Notes under the pieces: generated by a model
The model's database searches: none
What the model was told of the DNA's origin: nothing
The model's input: only the letters and a program-made list of their open reading frames with translations
Shown here: positions 15,310 through 23,000 of the stretch, piece by piece
Layout: every line of letters starts with the position of its first letter
Position numbering within the stretch: the first letter of the stretch is position 1
Assembly (NCBI GenBank): GCA_937973565.1
Contig: CALJKQ010000296.1
Coordinates: 1-32,465, forward strand
Source: an uncultured Saprospiraceae bacterium
GTDB taxonomy: Bacteria > Bacteroidota > Bacteroidia > Chitinophagales > Saprospiraceae
DNA: 32,465 nucleotides
Reading direction: 5' to 3'
Position numbers and translations under genes: made by a program

Positions 15310-15328
15310 AGTGTAAAAAAGTATTAAA
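15310..15328 (-). promoter_or_regulatory. T-rich regulatory element, copy A (before the hybrid kinase)
   Basis: On the minus strand this reads TTTAATACTTTTTTACACT, identical over 19 bp to the copies at 19993 and 25825. Here the second half-site is imperfect (ACACTCTTG instead of ACACTTTTT) and the element points away from the kinase gene, which begins about 60-70 bp further on. It is a candidate regulator binding site. Confidence 0.6.
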
Positions 15329-15390
15329 AAGCCGGTGTAGTAGGCAGTGAAGCTAGTCCAATTGTCAATTTGACAGTATATTGCATTAAA

Positions 15391-18300
15391 GTGCAAATTT
15401 TGAGGCTTCAATTCATCATTTATTTCATAGTTGGATGTTTCTTTGAGTCAACGCTCAATGGTCAGTCCTTTGAGACTCGATTTGAATACTTGAGTGATGA
15501 TCAAGGACTTCCTCAAAATCATGTGTTTAGTGTATCACAGGACAGTGATGGGTTTATTTGGTTTTGCACCATGGGTGGATTAGCCAAGTACGATGGCTTT
15601 CAATTCACCAATTTCACATTTGACGAGCAGGATTCAACCACCGTTTCAGCCTCCTACATTGACCAGATTCTGGAAGACAGCAAGCACAGATTTTGGGTGG
15701 GGACCTTGAATGGTTTTAACCAAATGGATCGCAAAACAGGCAAATTCAAGAGGTATTTGCACAATGATAATGATGCCAACAGCCTGGGTCACAATAAAAC
15801 CAAAGGACTGGCAGAAAGAAAGGATGGGAAAATATGGATCGTACACAATGATGGCATAGATTGTTTTGATCCTCAAACAGAAAAATTTGTCCACTATTTA
15901 CATGATGATTTTGAAATCAGCAGACATTCCGGACATGTTTTTATTGACCGCAAAAACAGAATTTGGGTAATAGGTACCAAAGGCGTTTTTTGGGTAAATG
16001 AATCCAGACAAAGCCTTGAATATATAGGGCAACCTGCCGTTAAATCTGAAATACCTTTGGAAGGAAGAAAGTTTTATGAAGATTCTCAAGGCAATTTGTG
16101 GGTGGGCTTCAACAGGTGTTTGTCACTATTCGATACTGAGAGCCGAAGTTTTACCTTACCTCCCATTGGAAAAAACGGGCTCGATGTATCCCAAGTACTG
16201 GAATACCCGAAAGGAACACTGGCGATTGGCACACACGGGGATGGATTAATCATGTATTCGCTTATAGAAAGAAAAATCATTCAGCAATACAATTATTCTC
16301 CCTCAGATCCCGGTGGAATTAGCGGTTCTTCCATTTACAGCATGTATGTTGACAAACAAAACAATCTATGGTTAGGCTTATTTTATGGTGTTAATAAAAT
16401 AAATCCCGGCAGCGATAGATTTCCATTGATGACACATGCTCCGGGCATACACAACCTGGCCAATTATAGTTTGTTGTTGCACCAGGACAACTATGGTGGC
16501 ATCTGGAACAACACGATGAAGGGACTCTTTTATATAAAGGACTCCAGTTCACCTTATATTTCAATGTTAAGCCCCCCTCAATTCTCACAGGGCTTTAATA
16601 ATTTGAAACCCATATTTTCCGACAATCAAAAATTGTATTTCAGCATACTCAACAAGGGTATTTTTGCTTATTCTTTTTCAAAGAAAACCATAGAAGCCAT
16701 GGCCCCTGATAAAAAGCTGGGGGAATTGGTAGTGCAAAAATTTGAAATACACCCAAAAAAACCTACTGCTCTTTTTATGGGATGTGTGCAGGGACTTTGC
16801 ATGCTGGATCTTTTATCCGGTGATACAACCTGGCTGCGGCCCAAGCGCATGGATCAAAGACTTTCGGGGAATTATGTGGGGCGATTCTATTCTCCTGATG
16901 GAAATCAATTTTATTTTATTAATACAGAAAAACTTTGTGTCTATGACTGGGATAAGAAGACAATGCGATCCGTATCCTCGCCTTATCCCATAAAGGGCAC
17001 AATTTTTAATATTAAGAAAAACAACAACCAACTGTGGATTGCCAGCACCTATCAAATATACATTTATAATATAAATAATAATACATGGAAAAATGTAGTT
17101 CGCAAGGATGACGGATCACGTCTTCCTTCTGCGGGTTTGGAAATAGACAAACAGGGTTACATTTGGAGTATTACTGATTCCGAAATCAGTAGGATTGATC
17201 CGAATGGAAAGGTAACACACCACTATCACTCTCCCACAGGATTTACAAATGGAAACAATGCACAAGGCAGGGATGGTACGTTGTTTTTTGGAGGCAATGA
17301 AGGGGGTGTGATATTTCATCCTGAACGATACTTCAAAGATACGATTGCACCTAAAATAATATTTACAGGCCTTGAAATTGCCAACAAAGCTGAAGACCTT
17401 GGCATACAAAATGAATACGTAAGCACATTCCGCCTGAAGCACAACCAAAAAACATTCTCTCTCAATTACGCTGCTTTGCATTTTATCAACAGAGAAGCCA
17501 TTCGTTATCACTACAGGCTTCTGGGCTTCGACAAGGACTGGATTTACGGGGGAAGTAAAAGAAGGGTCACCTACACCAATCTCTCACCGGGAACATATAC
17601 CTTTGAAGCGATTGCCACAACTGAAGATGGAATAAGTTCTAAAATGCCATTAAAAATTACCATCATTATAGAAGCTCCTTTTCACCGAACATGGGCCTTC
17701 TATTCTTTGATCGCTTTCCTTATTGCATTGCTTTCTTATCTTTTTTACGATATAAGAAAGAAAGCCGCTGAAGCGGAAAAGAAGAGAGAGCTGGCAGAAC
17801 AAAATGCCAATTACAAATCTATGTTTATGGCCAATATGAGCCATGAAATACGCACACCCATGAATGCCATTGTTGGCCTGAATCAACTGTTGATGGACAC
17901 GCCTTTGTCACCCAAACAAATGGAATATGTGAAGGCCATCAATATTTCATGTGAAAATATGCTATGGATAATTAATGACATTCTGGATCAGGCCAAAATT
18001 GAAAGCGGTAAATACACCATTGTTCACAAAGATTTCAACCTGATGCAAATGTTGGAACAGATCAGAACTTTATTTGCGGCCAGGGCGGGCGAAAAGGATT
18101 TGGTTTTTGATCTGACGATAGATAACGATGTCCCTCTCTTATTGAAAGGAGATCAGGTGCGTTTATTTCAAATTCTTGCCAATCTTCTGGGTAATGCTAT
18201 TAAGTTCACCAACCAAGGCAAAGTAAATTTACAGGTAGGTATTTACCAGACCTTCTCCAATGGTTGTGAATTGCGATTTGATGTAAGAGATACCGGCATT

Positions 18301-18921
18301 GGTATACCCAGAGAAAAGCTTGAAGAAATTTTTGATAGCTTTAGCCAGATTCAGGAATTAGAAAATACGGGTAATCAGGGAACCGGACTTGGCTTGTCTA
18401 TTGTGAAACAGTTGTGCTCTTTGTTGGGTGGTAAAATCAGCGTAGAGTCAACCCACGGTCAGGGATCCAACTTTACTTTAATCCTGCCTTTCGAATTTGC
18501 AAGTCAGCATAATATTATCCAGGAGGGCAAGACCAAAGCAAAGACCATGTATGGACTCCATATTTTACTGGTAGAAGATGCCCTTCTAAACCAATTGGTG
18601 GCCTCAGAATTGCTTTACAAACACTTTGAAGGCTTAAATCTGGATATTGTTTCCAATGGAGAGGAAGCCTTGAAAAAATGCAGTACTACCCGATATGATG
18701 TAGTTTTAATGGATGTTAAAATGCCGGTTATGGATGGCTTAGAGGCAACGCGTCAATTGCGTAAGATGGGATACAGTTTTCCCATACTGGGATTAACTGC
18801 TAATGCCATACCCCAACAGCTGGAGGAATGTAAAAAAGCAGGTATGGATGAAAGTACAACCAAACCCATTAAAATAGGGGAATTAGTGGAAAAAATACAA
18901 GCCCTGGTAAACCGTGATTGA
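15391..18921 (+). CDS. Hybrid histidine kinase with reg_prop beta-propeller and Y_Y_Y sensor
   Basis: About 1176 residues. A signal anchor (IIYFIVGCFF) leads to a periplasmic sensor of repeated reg_prop blades (first one LPQNHVFSVSQDSDGFIWF), then a Y_Y_Y domain (YHYRLLGFDKDW) near residue 690-760. One membrane helix (about 767-790) follows. The cytoplasmic part has HisKA with MSHEIRTPMNA (His818), an ATPase with NLLGNAIKF, DTGIGIP and GTGLGLS, and a receiver domain with MDVKMPVMDG (Asp1108). Unlike classical hybrid one-protein regulators of this architecture, there is no AraC-type DNA-binding end, so the phosphate must leave to another protein. The start is uncertain: GTG 15391, TTG 15400 or TTG 15370; no in-frame ATG precedes the signal segment. 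The Hpt gene overlaps its end by 8 nt. Confidence 0.9.
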   Translation: MQILRLQFIIYFIVGCFFESTLNGQSFETRFEYLSDDQGLPQNHVFSVSQDSDGFIWFCTMGGLAKYDGFQFTNFTFDEQDSTTVSASYIDQILEDSKHRFWVGTLNGFNQMDRKTGKFKRYLHNDNDANSLGHNKTKGLAERKDGKIWIVHNDGIDCFDPQTEKFVHYLHDDFEISRHSGHVFIDRKNRIWVIGTKGVFWVNESRQSLEYIGQPAVKSEIPLEGRKFYEDSQGNLWVGFNRCLSLFDTESRSFTLPPIGKNGLDVSQVLEYPKGTLAIGTHGDGLIMYSLIERKIIQQYNYSPSDPGGISGSSIYSMYVDKQNNLWLGLFYGVNKINPGSDRFPLMTHAPGIHNLANYSLLLHQDNYGGIWNNTMKGLFYIKDSSSPYISMLSPPQFSQGFNNLKPIFSDNQKLYFSILNKGIFAYSFSKKTIEAMAPDKKLGELVVQKFEIHPKKPTALFMGCVQGLCMLDLLSGDTTWLRPKRMDQRLSGNYVGRFYSPDGNQFYFINTEKLCVYDWDKKTMRSVSSPYPIKGTIFNIKKNNNQLWIASTYQIYIYNINNNTWKNVVRKDDGSRLPSAGLEIDKQGYIWSITDSEISRIDPNGKVTHHYHSPTGFTNGNNAQGRDGTLFFGGNEGGVIFHPERYFKDTIAPKIIFTGLEIANKAEDLGIQNEYVSTFRLKHNQKTFSLNYAALHFINREAIRYHYRLLGFDKDWIYGGSKRRVTYTNLSPGTYTFEAIATTEDGISSKMPLKITIIIEAPFHRTWAFYSLIAFLIALLSYLFYDIRKKAAEAEKKRELAEQNANYKSMFMANMSHEIRTPMNAIVGLNQLLMDTPLSPKQMEYVKAINISCENMLWIINDILDQAKIESGKYTIVHKDFNLMQMLEQIRTLFAARAGEKDLVFDLTIDNDVPLLLKGDQVRLFQILANLLGNAIKFTNQGKVNLQVGIYQTFSNGCELRFDVRDTGIGIPREKLEEIFDSFSQIQELENTGNQGTGLGLSIVKQLCSLLGGKISVESTHGQGSNFTLILPFEFASQHNIIQEGKTKAKTMYGLHILLVEDALLNQLVASELLYKHFEGLNLDIVSNGEEALKKCSTTRYDVVLMDVKMPVMDGLEATRQLRKMGYSFPILGLTANAIPQQLEECKKAGMDESTTKPIKIGELVEKIQALVNRD

Positions 18922-19270
18922 TCTCTCAACGCTTTTTGGTTTATTTGATGATGAAGCTTTAGTAGTTAAGTTCCTTTCATTGTTTCAAAAAGAAGTACCA
19001 TTGTTATTGGTTCAACTGGAAAATAATATTTTAGAAAAGGAACAGGAAAAAGCCAATATCAATGCACATACTATAAAAAGTCAGCTCAAATATCTTGGGG
19101 CCACCGATGCAATAAAACTGGCAGAAAGTCTTGAGCATGCATGTGAACCTGAGGCAGGTTATTCAGTAGAAAAACAGCTGGAAACACTGGAGGCATTGAA
19201 AAAAGAAATTACTTTAGTACTGCTGTGCACTCAAAACTGGCTAAAAGGAGCAAAGAATGTCAAGCCTTAA
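18914..19270 (+). CDS. Histidine phosphotransfer (Hpt) protein
   Basis: 118 residues. The Hpt signature AHTIKSQLKYLGA is present, with phospho-acceptor His52 in an all-helical protein. The GTG start overlaps the kinase stop by 8 nt (GTGATTGA), so it is very likely translated together with the kinase. It would take the phosphate from receiver Asp1108 of the kinase and pass it to a separate response regulator. The best candidate is the OmpR-type regulator encoded convergently; the two reading frames overlap tail-to-tail by 11 nt. Confidence 0.88.
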   Translation: MIDLSTLFGLFDDEALVVKFLSLFQKEVPLLLVQLENNILEKEQEKANINAHTIKSQLKYLGATDAIKLAESLEHACEPEAGYSVEKQLETLEALKKEITLVLLCTQNWLKGAKNVKP

Positions 19271-19949
19271 CAACCATCTGATAGCCACTGCCATGGATGT
19301 TGAGAAAAGAAATCCGCCCATCTTCACCCAAGTAAGTCCTAAGCTTGCTTACATAAACATTTAAACTGCGCTCCCTGAAATTGTGCTCATCATCCCAAAT
19401 GAGTTTCAATGCCATGTCCCTTTCAATGATACCATCCGCAGCATCACAAAAAAGCTTCAGTAGCTTGGCCTCAATTGCGCTCATTCGTTGAATTCTGACA
19501 TCATTTTTTAATTCGCGGGTTGAAGCATTAAATTCGTAACCTCCTATTTTATAAATTTGCGCCTCCCCCTTTTTGCGGGAAGGGGCCTCTACCCTTCTCA
19601 ATATAGCCTGCACCCTCAGATGTAATTCCTGCATACTAAAGGGTTTTGTAATGTAATCATCCGCTCCCAATTCCAATCCCTGTATTCTCTTTTCCTTTTC
19701 AATCTCTCCGGTGAGAAATAAAAATGGGATCTCTGGCTGAAGCAATTTCATTTCTGATGCCAATTCAAATCCTGTTTTTAACGGCATACGCACATCCAGG
19801 ATACAAAGACCATAGGATTGCTTTTTAAATGATTCAAGACCTTCAAATGCATTGTGGAAGAGGTCACAACTAAAACCCTTGGCCTCAAGGTATTCTTTCA
19901 CCAATGGACTCAGGGTGCGATCGTCGTCAACCATTAAAATTCTTGTCAT
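19260..19949 (-). CDS. OmpR/PhoB-family response regulator
   Basis: 229 residues from the ATG at 19949 (MTRILMVDDD), the normal family length. The receiver has the acidic pocket Asp8-Asp10, phospho-acceptor Asp52 (ILDVRMP), Thr80 and Lys102 (TKPF). A winged-helix output domain (about 135-229) has the typical VSKLRTYL recognition helix and an IHGSGYQM wing. An open frame runs further upstream to 20084, but those extra 45 residues show no family similarity and cover the divergent promoter region, so I reject that start. The short intergenic stretch before it contains T-rich element copy B, 44 bp from the start codon, consistent with autoregulation. It is the likely end point of the kinase-Hpt relay. 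Confidence 0.92.
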   Translation of the reverse strand: MTRILMVDDDRTLSPLVKEYLEAKGFSCDLFHNAFEGLESFKKQSYGLCILDVRMPLKTGFELASEMKLLQPEIPFLFLTGEIEKEKRIQGLELGADDYITKPFSMQELHLRVQAILRRVEAPSRKKGEAQIYKIGGYEFNASTRELKNDVRIQRMSAIEAKLLKLFCDAADGIIERDMALKLIWDDEHNFRERSLNVYVSKLRTYLGEDGRISFLNIHGSGYQMVVKA

Positions 19950-19992
19950 AAGCAGAGGCTGTTGAAATACAAAAATAATCAAAGACCCGTGT

Positions 19993-20016
19993 TTTAATAC
20001 TTTTTTACACTTTTTA
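19993..20016 (+). promoter_or_regulatory. T-rich regulatory element, copy B (between response regulator and 1870-residue protein)
   Basis: TTTAATACTTTTTTACACT followed by TTTTA. Its 24 bp are identical to copy C, and 19 bp to copy A. ACTTTTT recurs at 19999 and 20009, a 10-bp direct repeat that puts both half-sites on one face of the helix, as OmpR/PhoB-type regulators prefer. It lies 44 bp from the regulator start (minus) and 73 bp before the plus-strand gene at 20090, so it could control both. Confidence 0.65.
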
Positions 20017-20089
20017 CCTTTTACTAACACATTTCCTGCATCAGCCTTTGCCAACTTTGCCTTGCAATTAACTACAAACATCAACTGTC

Positions 20090-23000
20090 ATGCGATTACA
20101 AACAATTTTTAAGTTGGGACTGATTTCCTTACTGTTGCTGCCCACTTTGTTGGTTAGCCAAAACATTAATGTAAGCCTGATATTTCCCCCTCCTGCACCC
20201 AGTTCTGTAGAAGCACTTGTAAAACTCAACGGACAAGCCATTGTTACCTTGTCGAATGCAGGTGCACAAAGCCAGAGCCTGAAATTACTGGTAAGCCTGG
20301 ATGGAAACAACGGTGTAAAAGCCAATATGACCAATGACTATGTTCCCTCCACCATCATCACCCTCGGTGCCGGAGAGAGCAAGGTTTTAACAGGATCCAT
20401 GTTAAATGCCCATTATGCCAATCTGACTGAAAATCACCTTCAATACAGTGGTGTTACCAAAAATACCATTCTACAAACTGAAAAACTTCCGGAAGGCGTC
20501 TATACTATTTGCGTGAAAGCTTACGATTACAATACCGGTGTATTGTTATCCTCTTCCTTTGGGGGATGCACCACCATCATGGTCTCTCAATACGACCCTC
20601 CGATGATTTTGCTTCCAACGCACAATGGCACTGTCCATGCGTCACAACCCTCCTTCACCACCATGAGTTGGACTCCCTCAGGCATTCCCGGAACAACCCG
20701 ATATAAAATGGAATTGGTAGACATGGATCTCAATCACCTGCTCAATCCCAACGAAGCATTCGACAATCCGGCCATTATCCTGCATTTTAAAAAGGATAAT
20801 TTAATTACCACCAATTTCGTTTACGATGCCTCGCTGCCCAAGTTGACCCCCGGACATCACTATGCCATGCGCGTCACAGCCTATGATCCACAGAACAAAC
20901 TGAATTACAAAAACAAAGGAAAAAGCCCTGTCATTTCTTTTCTTTATAAATTTCCTGAGATCAACAACAATCCTCCTAAGAACAATGGACTGGAGCCCGG
21001 GATTTTTGATGTTAAAAACAATAACCAGAATGTATATAGCCTGGCTTCCTGTCAGCAAAATATCAACATTGCCGACAACGTAGCAATAGCCGGCAATGGC
21101 ATTATAAAAAAATACGATGTTATAACCATCGGTCAGTTTAAACTTAAATTGACAGAAGTCAACTGGAACAACACAACGCTGTCAGGTAAAGGAAAAATCA
21201 TACAATCCTGGTTCAAAGTACCTATACTGGTAGAATTTACCGATCTGAAAATCAATAAAAATAAAATTGTAATTGACGGCAGCGCTATTGGCAGAAATGA
21301 CAACAATGTGCCTTCAGACTGGATCAATGATCTGGGCAACATCTCCTTTGGAGGGCCCCAGATCGAAGCTTTATTCAACAAACTTTTGGGCAGCCCGCAA
21401 AGAGTAATGACCTGGCCTTATGAAAACATGGATAGCATTGGACTCGGCATGCCCATAGGCATAAAAAGAAATTTTGGAGGAGCCGACCAGACAATAGCTA
21501 TCGTTGGTATGGTGTTTTCTGCCAAGGGTGCAGGTTTAAATGCGGTTTCACAGGTCAAAATGCCTGCTTACAATCAGAAAATCTCTGTAGCAGCCTCCGG
21601 AGTTTGCATCGATGAAAAGGGCTTTACCAAAGAAGCTTTATTGTATTTGATCGAAGAACTGACCCTCAATCAAAACGGCAATCTTAAACTCAAATTATTC
21701 GAAGGAGAACCGGGCAATCTCCAAAAAGGGACCTACCTCAAAATGGATACCAAAGGGTTCGCCGGCATGCAGTTGGATGGAAAATTTGTAATTGACAGCA
21801 AGGTTGCCAAACCTGTAGACCCCCAACTTTCTTCAGTGGATGCGGCGTTTAAGATTACCGTTGAGAACCCATCAAATTTTATTCTCAACAACATCAGTGT
21901 TACCCCTTTCACCCTGGTGAAATTGCCGGAATTCCAAATGACAGTTTCCGGTCTTTCTATTGATCATTCAGACCTCCAAAATCCTGATGGCATTACCTTT
22001 CCATCACCGGGATACAATGATAAAGGCAATCTATGGCAAGGCTTTTACCTTAAAAATATTACTGTCAAAATTCCATCCAAGTTTCACAACAATCAAACCA
22101 TAAGCTGCCAGCATTTTGTCATTGACCAGGCAGGTTTCAGCGGAATGGTGGACGTGCCGGTGGTTTTTGATAAGAACAAAGGAGAAATGGGAGAGAAAAA
22201 GTGGAAATACTCCATGAAAGGTCTTTACATCAAGATCATTAAAAATCAATTCAATGAAGGCAAATTCAACGGGGAAATCAGGGTGCCTGTAACTTCAAAA
22301 GATTTGTATCTGACGTATCACGCCAGCATGAGCCTGAATGCCAATAATAAACTACTATATAATCTTACCCTTACCAATCAAAATGACATAACCTTCCCTG
22401 CTATATTTGCCAAGGGCAGCATCAATCCGGATACTGAATTGCAACTGAAAGACGACGGCAATGGTTTCGATCCCGAACTGCATCTTTATGCGACCCTTAC
22501 ATTTAACCGAACCTACAGCTACGAAATCCAGGGTTTCAATTTCGATATTTCAGATGTAGAGGTGCAAGACCTGATTATTTCTAAAGATGGTGTTGCCATG
22601 GGACCCAATGGTGGGTTTTCGCACAGTTATGAATCCGACCAGCGAAGCCTGAACGGCTTTGACATAAGCATAGATACGTTCTATTTCAAAAAGAAAAACC
22701 AAATGTATGTGGGCTTTTCCATTTCGTTGGTAGGTGAAGACAATGCAGTGGGGGGGAATGCAGGATTAACTGTCAACACCTCCTATCAACCCGACCACAT
22801 GATGACAGGAGCCATACAATTGCAGGAAATAGGCATCCATGGAGATATTTCCGTAGCAACCATTGATGGCAAAATTGTCATCATGGAAGATGATCCCATC
22901 TATGGTGATGGCTTCAAAGGAAGTGTTTCCGTAAAATTAAATCTTGGAGAAAAGGGTAGCTCAATTGGAGGGTCAGTGAACATCATCTTTGGCAAAATGC

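Noticed and set aside
15391..18921. Hybrid two-component system with its own AraC-type DNA-binding domain
   Set aside because: The chain ends right after the receiver domain; no helix-turn-helix region follows Asp1108.
19950..20084. 45-codon N-terminal extension of the response regulator
   Set aside because: The extension precedes a perfect receiver-domain start (MTRILMVDDD) and occupies the divergent promoter region with T-rich copy B.
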